Virus record (IMG/VR): IMGVR_UViG_3300032116_001662
Span: 1 to 20,040 of that record
Source of the DNA: a virus
Reading direction: 5' to 3' (one strand)
DNA: 20,040 nucleotides
This document shows, in pieces, positions 1 through 7,777 of the stretch. A program made the translations under genes and the position numbers. Position 1 is the stretch's first letter. Each line of letters begins with the position of its first letter. A model generated the notes under the pieces. That model did not search any database. It was not told where the DNA came from and saw nothing but the letters and a program-made list of their open reading frames with translations.

Positions 1-126
1 AGGGTCGTAGCCGAAGCTGTCAATGATCCCGGCAGTGAGCTGCGGCGGGAAGCTGGTGTTTGGATTAGAGCGGCGAAACTCGTCTTCAGTGATAACGGCG
101 CCGGTGGTGCGGTTGCGGAGTTCCAT
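1..126 (-). CDS. Small fibre-adjacent phage protein, N-terminal part only
   Basis: An open frame starts at ATG 126-124 and runs off the window edge, giving 42 visible residues that begin MELRNRTTGAVITEDEFRR and continue with a proline-rich NPNTSFPPQLT stretch and DSFGYDP. It begins 5 bases after the stop of the upstream fibre gene, in the same strand and operon. Short proteins with this kind of start (RN.TTG, E.EFR, FP..L, FG.DP) are, from general knowledge, often found just after tail-fibre genes in marine and cyanobacterial phages. Their function is not established; a fibre assembly or accessory role is inference. The C-terminal part, which would name the family, is outside the window. Confidence 0.65.
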   Translation of the reverse strand, partial: MELRNRTTGAVITEDEFRRSNPNTSFPPQLTAGIIDSFGYDP

Positions 127-131
127 GGTGA

Positions 132-2057
132 TCAGGCAATAGCGAGGCCGATATAGGTAGCCCCGTTGACGTTGGCGTTAGCCGTAGATTCTTGATTGAC
201 GATAAAGCCGCTGTTGTCTGGATCAATCCAATCCAGCGTGGTAATTTCTGCGGCTGTGCTGTTTAGGTAAAGCAGCGGATCGTTGCCGGAGACAATGCCG
301 CGAGCAGTATCGGCCACTAACCAGTTGCCCGTTGAATCTGTCCTCTTTATCAGCACGAACTTCGCACCGGCAGTAAAACCGCAATCAATGGTTTGACTGG
401 TGCCGTTACCTGTAAAACTGAAGCACTTGCTCACGCCGGGGCAGGTGGCGAAGAGGTAGGCGATAAAAGTCGCACCGCTTGCATTCACCCTCGTATATGT
501 TCCAAGAGAAAACGACGTGCTGCCTGGTGTGGTTGAGTTCCAGGCCGTTGTCACTTGATAACCACCAGCTGTATCCTGCAGGAAAGCCAACGCCTCATTT
601 GCTGGGACGGTGTAGCCTATATTTGTAAGATTTTTGTGATATACGCACCAGTCATCTGACGCGCTTCTTTTCTTAACAATCATCAACTCCGGCACCACGC
701 CAAGGTTATGGCTGACGGTGCGTGCTGATCCCGTGCCCGTATAAGCCACCACGTCCATGTAGCCGGGAGCGCGGCGGAAGGAATACTGCACCCGACTCTC
801 ACTGGTCATACCTTGACCAGAAAATCCCGTCGGATCATCAAAGTAGAAAAACCCAGTCTGCTCGGCAACCGTGCTTGAACTGTCAAGGTATTTTGATCCG
901 CCAATAAGGCGAGCACTAAAATACCACTCACGAGAGCCTAGACGTGATCTAAGGATCATATGATCCAAGGGGAATCCGACATTTACGTCTTTTCGGCCAC
1001 TTGATGTTGCCAAAGCTTCTGCATCAAACACCCCCGTGGCATCGGTGGGCGTCTTCATCGGCCCACGGCGGATGGCGATGTAGATGTAGGTGTCATTGAG
1101 GTTCACGTTGCCAACCATTTGGAAACCGGCTGCAGACACGTCTATCTCGTTTGAGTTTGAGTTTTCTGCGTTTGAATTATTAGTAGACAGCACAGCGTCA
1201 TTACCACCTGTTGGGATGCCGCGCATTGTGTCAACAATTTTCCAAGCACTGCTGCCAACAGTCGATTTGTAAACCACCCATTGGGGCTCCCAGCCGAGAG
1301 TAACGGCAGTTCCAACTCCACTGCCATTTGTAGTAAAGCTCCCACAGCTCACCACACTGTCATTGCCGCTATCGCCAAACCCGCCAGCGTCGTGCGCGAA
1401 CAGGTAGGCGACAAATGTCTGACCACTACCATTAGTAGAAAAGTCAGAACCAACACTAAAAACAGTAGAAGTGGGATCCTTTGAATTAAACTCACTGCTT
1501 GCACCAATAACGGCGCTGGTTGTATTTAAATACAACTTCCTTGTCCAAGCTGGTGATGCTGCGCTTCTATGCCAAACAGTCCAGTTATCGGAGTAGCTGG
1601 TCGGCTTAATAATCACGCATCCTGGCGTTGAACCAAGCGAATGAGCGATATCTTGCGAGGTGCCATTCCCCGTATAAGTCACCACATCAAAGAACTTGGC
1701 CGCCTTGCGGAAGGTCCAGGAGGCGTAGGTGGCGGCGTTGGTGTTGTAATCAGTGTCAGCGCCGAGAGAATAACCTGTTGAACTGAAGCTCGTTACGCCA
1801 GTCAACTCTTCTAGTTCTCCTGTTGTGCCATTAGACGTAAGAGATTGTGTTGCCCCTCTTGCTGTATCAACAAGTCTGTGATTAGTGGCGCCACTGCGCC
1901 CTTTCGTCCAAACCAAACCCCCCTTACCGCTCAGATCAATCCCATTCGTGATCGTCTGCGTGCTGCCGTTGCCGGTATAAAGCCAACTTTGGAAGCATTC
2001 CTCAATGTAAACCTTTGGTGCGCTGGCGGATGCAGCGAGTGCTTTGCTGTTCAGCAT
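132..2057 (-). CDS. Tail fibre/receptor-region protein with six DUF7483-like repeats
   Basis: This 641-residue protein is built almost wholly of about 100-residue repeats. Units start near residues 27, 128, 241, 343, 439 and 548, each opening with a YTGNG-like turn (YTGNGSTQ, YTGNGTSQ, FTTNGSGV, YTGTGSAR, FTGNGTSQ; the fourth is divergent). They continue with a strand ending in W and close with an aromatic strand such as TFVAYLFA or TFIAYLFA. The pattern matches what I recognise as DUF7483, frequent in cyanophage and other marine phage fibre regions, and probably forms beta-sandwich modules. A virion-surface fibre or adhesin role is inferred from its position as the last large gene of the tail module. 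The ATG at 2057 overlaps the previous stop by one base (TGATG), supporting this start. No enzymatic motif is visible. Confidence 0.8.
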   Translation of the reverse strand: MLNSKALAASASAPKVYIEECFQSWLYTGNGSTQTITNGIDLSGKGGLVWTKGRSGATNHRLVDTARGATQSLTSNGTTGELEELTGVTSFSSTGYSLGADTDYNTNAATYASWTFRKAAKFFDVVTYTGNGTSQDIAHSLGSTPGCVIIKPTSYSDNWTVWHRSAASPAWTRKLYLNTTSAVIGASSEFNSKDPTSTVFSVGSDFSTNGSGQTFVAYLFAHDAGGFGDSGNDSVVSCGSFTTNGSGVGTAVTLGWEPQWVVYKSTVGSSAWKIVDTMRGIPTGGNDAVLSTNNSNAENSNSNEIDVSAAGFQMVGNVNLNDTYIYIAIRRGPMKTPTDATGVFDAEALATSSGRKDVNVGFPLDHMILRSRLGSREWYFSARLIGGSKYLDSSSTVAEQTGFFYFDDPTGFSGQGMTSESRVQYSFRRAPGYMDVVAYTGTGSARTVSHNLGVVPELMIVKKRSASDDWCVYHKNLTNIGYTVPANEALAFLQDTAGGYQVTTAWNSTTPGSTSFSLGTYTRVNASGATFIAYLFATCPGVSKCFSFTGNGTSQTIDCGFTAGAKFVLIKRTDSTGNWLVADTARGIVSGNDPLLYLNSTAAEITTLDWIDPDNSGFIVNQESTANANVNGATYIGLAIA

Positions 2058-2611
2058 CAGGCATCACCCACGCGAGCGCCGTACACTTGCGTGCCGACTT
2101 TCCACAGCACAATAACCGTGTAACCGGTGGTATTCAGCGTCGGTGCATTGCCGCCGCCTGTCTTCCACACCACGCCACTACCACCGAACGTCGAATCACT
2201 CCAGGTCAACGTGTAGGCGCTGCCGTCATCCACCATCAGCGTGACCGATTCACCCGCTGCAAAGTTGGTGGCCTTGGGTGTGCGGTTAGCCCCGAGCGTG
2301 ATCAGTTGGATGCTGCCGTTGCCAGGGTCGATCTCAAACGCTGCCCCATCAGTGATGGTGAACACGTCCTCAAGGATCGTGCCGATGATGGCTGGATCAG
2401 TGAGCGTTTTGTTGGTGAGCGTTTGGGTGCCGGTGAGTGTTACATCACCCGCAGGTAGGCTTGTAAGTGCGCCCCCTTCTATGACGTAACACTTATTTTC
2501 GTCTGTGGCGTAACAGATCTCACCCTCTTGCAGGTCAGCGATGCTGCTGTTGAGATTGCTGTAGGTGCCGCGTGCAATGCGGACAGGCGTGCGGGTTGCT
2601 GGTGTTGGCAT
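2057..2611 (-). CDS. Tail fibre protein with Mtd_N-like start
   Basis: A 184-residue fibre protein. Residues 10-53 (RIARGTYSNLNSSIADLQEG, then EICYATDENKCYVIEGG) look like a variant of the Mtd_N-type ruler domain that starts many fibres: an RGT-like strand, then a GE-(I/L)-x-Y/F-x-T-D motif. A GTQTLTNKTLTDP motif follows near residues 60-72, common in phage fibres. The C-terminal about 100 residues (ANRTPKATNFAAGES, VDDGSAYTLTW, GYTVIVLWKVG) form a predicted all-beta tip domain. It sits between two other fibre genes and overlaps both by one base (TGATG), so the three are probably coexpressed and co-assembled. Receptor contact is inferred, not shown. A minor tail protein without adhesion function is the alternative. 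Confidence 0.75.
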   Translation of the reverse strand: MPTPATRTPVRIARGTYSNLNSSIADLQEGEICYATDENKCYVIEGGALTSLPAGDVTLTGTQTLTNKTLTDPAIIGTILEDVFTITDGAAFEIDPGNGSIQLITLGANRTPKATNFAAGESVTLMVDDGSAYTLTWSDSTFGGSGVVWKTGGGNAPTLNTTGYTVIVLWKVGTQVYGARVGDA

Positions 2612-4092
2612 CAGTTGAAGCTCCCGCCGTCGATGGTGCTGCTGGTTGTCACAATGCTACTGCCATTGGCGAAATTGCCACCATCGACGATCACAGCACC
2701 GCCTGCCTGTGCCCAGCTAAGCGTGCCTGCTGCGTTGCTCACCAAAGCGTAACCAGCTACGGCCGCATCGGTTGCGGGCAGTGTCCACGTGACATTGCTG
2801 GCAACCGTAGCCGGCGCTTGAAATGCAACCCAGTTGCTGCTGTCAGCGTCAGCAAAGCGCAGATCTGACTGGGCGTTAAGCGTTACATCACCAGTCAGAC
2901 TGCCGCCGGCTTTGGGTAATGCGGCAGCAGCCAGGTCATAGGCTGACTTAACTGATGTACTAGATGCGGCAGTCGTGCTTGATGTTGTGGATGTTGAGTC
3001 GCTGATTGCATATATTGATGATCCGCCATTAAAAGCCACACCCTCGCCAGCATCTTGAAAAGTGATGCTGCCTGTCATTGTGCCACCAGCCTTAGGCAAT
3101 GCCGCTGCTGCAACCGTTCCAGCTAAGTCCGCCAAGTCGTAGGCCGATTTGACTGAATTAGGCGTTGCGGCTTTGGTTGTGCTGGTGCTGCTAGTGGAAT
3201 CCTCTAGCTGAACCGTGCCAATGACAGTGGTGCTAGCAGCTGTGACTTTGGTGCCGTCGATAGCGGCGCTGGCATTGATGTCTGCATTAACGATGGTGCC
3301 GTCAGCGATCATCGTGCTGGTGACAGTGCCAGTGTCGCCAGTGCTGACAAGCGTGGAATCTAGGTAGGTCTTGCTAATTGCTGTGCCCTGCCAAGTGCCA
3401 GTACCGATGGTGCCAACGCTTGTCAGGCTGCTGCTAACCACGGCGCTGCCAAGACTGGTGGCATCCAGCACCTTGGTGCCAGCAATGCGGTATTCCTTAG
3501 CGCTGGCGATATTAAGATGCTCGCTGAATGTCCACGCATCGGTGGCATCGATCCAGCTAATCGTTTTGTCGGTGGTGCCTTTGAGTGTGACGCCACCACC
3601 ATCGGCTGTCACATCGGATGGCGTGGTGACCTTGCCAATAACAATGTTCTTATCTTCTACATCTAGCGTCTGAGTATTGATAATCGTTTCGGTGCCGTTG
3701 ATTGTTAGATCGCCTTGGATGATGACATTGTTATCAAAGGTTGCTGCACCGGTTACATCAAGCGTGCCAGGGATATCGATATTGCTGGCCCACTCAACAC
3801 CAGTGCCGGCGGCATCGGTTTGCAGCAGCTGGCGCGCTGTGCCATCAGCAAGCTTGCTGACGGCAATTTCAGCATTGCTGGCAATGGAAGCATCTGTGAT
3901 CGGAAATGCCGGGATCAGACTCCATGGCGTATAGGACAGCGCAGTCCATGCTGAACTGCCATCGCCAATCTTCCACTTGCCGGTATCGGTTTCGTATCCC
4001 AGCTCACCGGCCAGCAGTGTTGGATTGTTAAACGTCCAGTTCGCGGCCGTATCGCGGCGCTGCTGCTGGAATGCGAGAACAGTGGTAGTCAT
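2611..4092 (-). CDS. Tail fibre protein with Mtd_N-type domain and fibre repeats
   Basis: A 493-residue fibre. Residues 4-58 are an Mtd_N-type domain (QQRRDTAANW, LLAGELGYETDTGKWKIGDG), the domain that begins the Bordetella phage tropism determinant and many cyanophage fibres. Residues 118-153 carry NNVIIQGDLTINGTETI, a beta-helix-like fibre stretch. Two similar repeats follow: SVKSAYDLA plus ALPKAGGTMTGSI at about 313-343, and SVKSAYDLA plus ALPKAGGSLTGDV at about 380-403. The protein is strongly enriched in Ser, Thr and Ala. It ends with two (V/I)DGG-x-F motifs (VDGGNF near 469, IDGGSF near 487). Its start codon overlaps the previous stop by 4 bases (ATGA). Probably a trimeric side or tip fibre; which receptor it binds cannot be read from the sequence. 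Confidence 0.82.
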   Translation of the reverse strand: MTTTVLAFQQQRRDTAANWTFNNPTLLAGELGYETDTGKWKIGDGSSAWTALSYTPWSLIPAFPITDASIASNAEIAVSKLADGTARQLLQTDAAGTGVEWASNIDIPGTLDVTGAATFDNNVIIQGDLTINGTETIINTQTLDVEDKNIVIGKVTTPSDVTADGGGVTLKGTTDKTISWIDATDAWTFSEHLNIASAKEYRIAGTKVLDATSLGSAVVSSSLTSVGTIGTGTWQGTAISKTYLDSTLVSTGDTGTVTSTMIADGTIVNADINASAAIDGTKVTAASTTVIGTVQLEDSTSSTSTTKAATPNSVKSAYDLADLAGTVAAAALPKAGGTMTGSITFQDAGEGVAFNGGSSIYAISDSTSTTSSTTAASSTSVKSAYDLAAAALPKAGGSLTGDVTLNAQSDLRFADADSSNWVAFQAPATVASNVTWTLPATDAAVAGYALVSNAAGTLSWAQAGGAVIVDGGNFANGSSIVTTSSTIDGGSFN

Positions 4093-4589
4093 GCCGATGC
4101 GCCGCCGTTTACGATCAGGATACGGGCAGGAGTGGCGGCAGCGCCACCAGCGTCAAACATGTACTCTCGAGCGGGCGAGCTGGAAGAGCTGGCAGCGTCA
4201 AATATCAAATCACTTAGATCAATGGCATAGGTTCTCAGTTCAACCTCAACGCTCCACAGGTCGCAGGATCCATCTGTGATGACTGGTGGCGATGCGTAGC
4301 GCCATGCATAATCAGCAATGATTCCGACCGGCGGCGAGTCGTATCCATTCCAAACTTCAACAGGAAGGAAGAAAATCCCATAGGTTCCATCCTGTGCGAT
4401 GTAATGCGCCTTGATCAGATCTAGGTCAGCCTCACTAATGTTATTGAAAGCCAGCTGCAGCGTTTGCTCAACACGGCGGTTGCCTTGCCGGTAGGCGACC
4501 GTGCTGCCGGATAGTGCGACCTGCTGCACCTGCGGCACATTGCCTGGTACATAGGTGCGAGCTGATGGGATGAGAGCAGGAAACGCCAT
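4089..4589 (-). CDS. Tail protein, second copy of a tandem paralogous pair
   Basis: A 166-residue protein whose first about 123 residues align along their length with the product of the next upstream gene (4592-4963). Both have MA.FP.L.P at the start, a GS.V..(K/R)QG segment, Q.L.L.(Y/F), a short helix ending in HY.AQ(E/D)G, EVW.GY..PPV, then Y.WRY and a final strand V.VELRT/TVELET. I infer a minor tail or distal tail protein because the pair lies directly between the J-like tip gene and the fibres. This copy alone has a C-terminal extension with a 15-residue internal repeat (residues 130-144, 145-159 and a partial third unit). It starts 2 bases after the upstream stop. The family is not one I can name with certainty. 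Confidence 0.7.
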   Translation of the reverse strand: MAFPALIPSARTYVPGNVPQVQQVALSGSTVAYRQGNRRVEQTLQLAFNNISEADLDLIKAHYIAQDGTYGIFFLPVEVWNGYDSPPVGIIADYAWRYASPPVITDGSCDLWSVEVELRTYAIDLSDLIFDAASSSSSPAREYMFDAGGAAATPARILIVNGGASA

Positions 4590-4591
4590 GG

Positions 4592-4963
4592 CTAAATCGG
4601 CACCGTTTCAAGTTCAACCGTGAGGCTGTACCGCCGAGGCGATGCGATGCTCACATCAAAAGCGCCGATATATCGCCATTTGTAGGTGGCCGAGCTGACT
4701 GGCGGTGTGGTGTAACCGCCCCATACCTCAGCCGATAGATCGAATGGGATCAGGCTGCCTTCCTGTCCTGCGTAATGATCGAGGATTTGCTGCGCTTCTG
4801 ATTCCGTCAGATATTCGTAGCCGAGCGTCAACCGTTGCGCGACATAGGCTGAGCCTTGCTTGAAGCGCACCTCACCGCCACTGGTGCCTTTGTAGACCTG
4901 CTGAGGGATATCGCCCAAACTGAGCGATCTCGTGCGCGGTGCTAGCGATGGGAATGTGGCCAT
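4592..4963 (-). CDS. Tail protein, first copy of a tandem paralogous pair
   Basis: A 123-residue protein, shorter than its paralogue at 4089-4589 and ending where the shared domain ends (SLTVELETVPI). The composition suggests a beta-rich domain with one central helix (about residues 53-66, TESEAQQILDHYAG). The ATG at 4963 overlaps the stop of the J-like gene by one base (TGATG), so it is translated with the tip genes. Position directly after the J-like protein suggests a tip or fibre-attachment component. One copy could bind the hub and the other the fibres, but that is inference. Nothing in it suggests an enzyme. Confidence 0.7.
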   Translation of the reverse strand: MATFPSLAPRTRSLSLGDIPQQVYKGTSGGEVRFKQGSAYVAQRLTLGYEYLTESEAQQILDHYAGQEGSLIPFDLSAEVWGGYTTPPVSSATYKWRYIGAFDVSIASPRRYSLTVELETVPI

Positions 4964-7059
4964 CAGACGACGGTAAAGCTGCCGTTTAGCACTTCAGTGC
5001 TGATGATAGGCACGGTGCTGCCATTGACCGGAAACTGCGCTGCCTCAATGCTGGTAGTGCCATCGGTATTGTGATCGATTGATGTGATCTGGTAATACTC
5101 AGTTTCGGCGCGGTTGTCGCCTGCGCTGCTGATCCGTTGCTTTTGCACCCGGATGATATTTGTAGGTATCAGGCCAGTGGTATCGAGCGCTGTCTCGAAT
5201 TGAATTGAATGCACCGAATAACGGCGTCGCGCTAAGAAGTGCTTGGCGTAGATGATGGCATGGTTGCGGTTTGAGCAGAAGTCAGACATATCAAACTGCT
5301 CTACCGGCGCGTCAAGGCTGACGCCGGTGTAACGCACCTGCACGCTTTGCTGCGTGCCGATGGCGTCTGGGTCATTCTTGCGGAATAGGACGGCAACATT
5401 CACATCAGACTTCTCTGCTGCGCTTACGTATGTCTTGCTGTAGCTGCCCGGCAGGATCTCATCCTCCGTAAACGTAGCCGCAGGAGATAGCGTTGCAGTG
5501 CTTATCTGATTGCTGCCATTCAAAGGCAGGACAGGAGCAAAGCGATATTGCCCGCCAGTCGAGATGAACGACAGAAGGAAAAATGGCGCCGTCTCGCTGA
5601 GCAGTTCAATGATGTTCACTGATTCAGCGATGATGCCGTTGAAATGCAGGCTGTAGTTATTGCAGAACGTCGCCAGCGTCGGCATGTTTGTGGTGAGGAT
5701 CGGCCGCGATACATCCGGTGTTGTGCCAGCTGCTTGCCGCTTGAAGCTGGTGAATAGGTACATAGCCAGATCCACCAGCTGATTGCTGGCGCCTTGCGTA
5801 CTGCCTGCTGCATCCACGCTGTAGAGCGCGACTCGAATCCCTTGCTCGTAGTAGATCGACAGTTGCCGCGTTGTCGTTGGATAGGATCCAGCTTCCGGTG
5901 GATCGTAGATATCACCTACCACCTTCAGGAAAGTGATGTCCGCATACGAAGAGTTATCAGCGGTTGGGGTGCTAGCTGGGTTTGGGTATTTGCTAATGAC
6001 ATACTCAGTCTGCACACCGGTTAAAGTGCCTGTGCTGGCTGGGTTGGCCAAGTAAAACTGATTATTCACTCCAACAACCGTCCGTTTTAACGTGACACTG
6101 CCGGAGGAGAAAGGCAGCCAGAAAGCCGACGGATTGAAATAGCCAACCCCGTAGTTGGGATTATCGATTAGATCTAGTGGCGTATCAACCAACCCGCAAC
6201 CGTAGGCTGCTACTCCAGTTTGGTTTATCGCAAATTGTGTATTGGATGGGAGCCCGGCTGCCGCAAAGTATGCGGCCGAGATGTCCGCGCCGCTTACATT
6301 ATCAAAGACCTGAATCGTGTAAAGAATAACAGAGTTTGAGGTGTCGCCAGTACCTCTCGCAACTGTACGGATTCCGCCATACAAGCCAGTGAACCAATCC
6401 TCGCGAACGGTTGATTCACCTGAAGCAGGTAGAACCTCTGTCACATACGAATAGGTTTCATTTCCGCAATACAACCCCGCGCCGAGAATGGGGCACGTAC
6501 CAGGTGAGGCCGCAAGCGTGGCCGCGCTGTTGTAGATATTGCTGATCGTGATCGTCTGATCAGCAAGAAATGCCATGCAGCGCAGCCCCACCCATGTGCG
6601 GTGCTTGACAGGGCTGCTGACAATTTCACCTTGGCTCACAGGGAACAGAAAGCTGCCCTTGAAAAAGTAGGAGCCAGCCTTTACCAGCGATGGCTGAATC
6701 CATACGCCGCCGCTATTGCTTACGCGCTTGCCGAACAGAATCGGCACCGTTTCGCCTGCAACAGCAATCCGCTGCTCAGCACCAAGATCAGCGGCTGGTG
6801 TCTTGCGATTGCCAGGTGAGCGGTCTTTGTTTGTGCTCGATTGATTCGGTGACGCTTTCGGGGCGGGAAATGCACATGTTTCTTGAGTCGTATTGACGAC
6901 TGGCTGAATCTGTCTGAGGCGTGCCTTTACCGAAGGTGAAAGCCTTTGCGCCTTGACGGATGGCGAGACCCGTTGCGCCTCAACAGAAGGTGGCAATCTT
7001 TGCGCCTTAACTGATGGCGACATCCTTTGGGCGCTTTGGGATGGTGTTAAGCGATTCAT
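4963..7059 (-). CDS. J-like tail tip/host specificity protein
   Basis: A 698-residue protein in the lambda J position, downstream of the tape measure and small tip genes. Residues 93-107 (IAVAGETVPILFGKR) resemble the start of tail-tip hub proteins. The C-terminal third (SDFCSNRNHAIIYAKHFLA, then RRRYSVHSIQFET and IIRVQKQR) matches my recollection of the 'putative phage tail protein' family PF13550. It should form the distal tail hub that receives fibres and contacts the host. Its first 48 residues are unusual: five nine-residue tandem repeats rich in Pro, Ser, Gln, Lys and Arg, then a Pro/Asn/Ser-rich linker to about residue 85. The start at 7059 overlaps the upstream stop by 4 bases and has a strong AAGGAG Shine-Dalgarno 8 nt upstream, which supports including the repeats in the protein. 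Confidence 0.8.
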   Translation of the reverse strand: MNRLTPSQSAQRMSPSVKAQRLPPSVEAQRVSPSVKAQRLSPSVKARLRQIQPVVNTTQETCAFPAPKASPNQSSTNKDRSPGNRKTPAADLGAEQRIAVAGETVPILFGKRVSNSGGVWIQPSLVKAGSYFFKGSFLFPVSQGEIVSSPVKHRTWVGLRCMAFLADQTITISNIYNSAATLAASPGTCPILGAGLYCGNETYSYVTEVLPASGESTVREDWFTGLYGGIRTVARGTGDTSNSVILYTIQVFDNVSGADISAAYFAAAGLPSNTQFAINQTGVAAYGCGLVDTPLDLIDNPNYGVGYFNPSAFWLPFSSGSVTLKRTVVGVNNQFYLANPASTGTLTGVQTEYVISKYPNPASTPTADNSSYADITFLKVVGDIYDPPEAGSYPTTTRQLSIYYEQGIRVALYSVDAAGSTQGASNQLVDLAMYLFTSFKRQAAGTTPDVSRPILTTNMPTLATFCNNYSLHFNGIIAESVNIIELLSETAPFFLLSFISTGGQYRFAPVLPLNGSNQISTATLSPAATFTEDEILPGSYSKTYVSAAEKSDVNVAVLFRKNDPDAIGTQQSVQVRYTGVSLDAPVEQFDMSDFCSNRNHAIIYAKHFLARRRYSVHSIQFETALDTTGLIPTNIIRVQKQRISSAGDNRAETEYYQITSIDHNTDGTTSIEAAQFPVNGSTVPIISTEVLNGSFTVV
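6916..7050 (-). repeat. Five 27-bp coding tandem repeats (nine-residue units)
   Basis: Residues 4-48 of the J-like protein read LTPSQSAQR, MSPSVKAQR, LPPSVEAQR, VSPSVKAQR and LSPSVKAR(L). The consensus is (L/M/V)SPSVKAQR, with a constant PS core. In the DNA the repeats have diverged at synonymous sites: the Ser codon after Pro in units 2 to 5 is TCA, TCT, TCC and TCG in turn. This indicates old repeats kept for their protein sequence rather than a recent slippage product. Each complete unit carries at least one positive charge. Confidence 0.9.
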
Positions 7060-7274
7060 TGTTCATTCTCCTTGCATTGGCTCAATACTGCAGCCAATGC
7101 CATAGGAGGCAGCACTGCCACACATTCATCAATACACTGCACGCCTTCTAACTGCGTGCCATCAGCAGCGAGATAGATGCGGCAATTATCCTCAACAGCC
7201 AGCGTGACGCCTTCATGGGTGCAACCATCAGCGCATTGCACCTTCATGTTCATGGCAACCAAAATCCTGCTCAT
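7056..7274 (-). CDS. Small six-cysteine tail-tip protein of unknown function
   Basis: A 72-residue protein with six cysteines at residues 14, 18, 31, 47, 51 and 67, including two CxxxC pairs (CADGC and CIDEC). That is an unusual density for a phage tail gene. It overlaps the previous and next genes by 4 bases each (ATGA), so it is a genuine member of the tip operon, placed between a tip protein and the J-like protein. In lambda this region encodes L, K and I, and gpL is known to carry an iron-sulphur cluster. A metal- or cluster-binding tip component is therefore possible, but this is inference from cysteine spacing only. I do not recognise the family. Confidence 0.65.
   Translation of the reverse strand: MSRILVAMNMKVQCADGCTHEGVTLAVEDNCRIYLAADGTQLEGVQCIDECVAVLPPMALAAVLSQCKENEQ
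7068..7073 (-). promoter_or_regulatory. Strong Shine-Dalgarno for the J-like gene
   Basis: AAGGAG on the minus strand, 8 nt before the ATG at 7059. It lies inside the end of the preceding small gene. It is one of few consensus ribosome binding sites in an operon that otherwise relies on overlapping stops and starts, and it fixes the start of the J-like protein. Confidence 0.75.
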
Positions 7275-7777
7275 CGTCCCGTGAACCTCCCGATCAGATC
7301 AGATGCCACTTTGCGTGTGGGTATCTGTGGTTTTGTTTTGTCAATCATTGGGCTGACAGTCCATGTCACAGAGTTGTCATCAACCTGTGCACCATCAATG
7401 CCGCCAATGTAACGGCTGATCAGCTGGGCACTGCCAGGATCAAGGCTGTCCATGCCTGCATCCTGCAGATAGAGCGAGGCAATAACTAGGCGATTCGTGC
7501 CAATGGCTGCATCCGTGAGATCAACCACGTCGCCAGTAGCTGCGATTTCAACTGAAAGATTGCCGATGCTGTTGGCAGCACGCAGGGAAAAACCTGATGC
7601 TGTGAATGGGATGTAGAAGAAATCACCTTGCACGTCGCTATCGATCAAAGACATATCCTGTGGCACTTGATAGAAATTCTGCCAGCGGCGTGTTGGCGAG
7701 CGCTTGCTTGCAACGTAGACGCTATTTCGGTCTGCGTAGTATTCAAGGAAGCAAATCAAATCGTATTGATCAGCCAT
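7271..7777 (-). CDS. Tail-tip protein downstream of the tape measure
   Basis: A 168-residue protein starting MADQYDLICFLEYYADRNS. It occupies the slot of the lambda M/L minor tail proteins, immediately after the tape measure gene, with a TAATG overlap at its start. Predicted beta strands dominate (SGFSLRAANSIGNLSVEIAA, LVIASLYLQDAG). The end, SVTWTVSPMIDKTKP followed by IPTRKVASDLIGRFTGR, resembles C-termini of phage minor tail proteins that close a beta domain. The likely role is a distal tail component linking the tape measure or tube to the J-like hub. The precise family (DUF1833-like, gpL-like or other) cannot be settled by eye. Confidence 0.65.
   Translation of the reverse strand: MADQYDLICFLEYYADRNSVYVASKRSPTRRWQNFYQVPQDMSLIDSDVQGDFFYIPFTASGFSLRAANSIGNLSVEIAATGDVVDLTDAAIGTNRLVIASLYLQDAGMDSLDPGSAQLISRYIGGIDGAQVDDNSVTWTVSPMIDKTKPQIPTRKVASDLIGRFTGR

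Noticed and set aside
2611-4092. Diversity-generating retroelement target, suggested by the Mtd_N-type domain
   Set aside because: No reverse transcriptase, no template/variable repeat pair and no C-type lectin fold was seen in the window. Mtd_N is common in fibres that have no such system.
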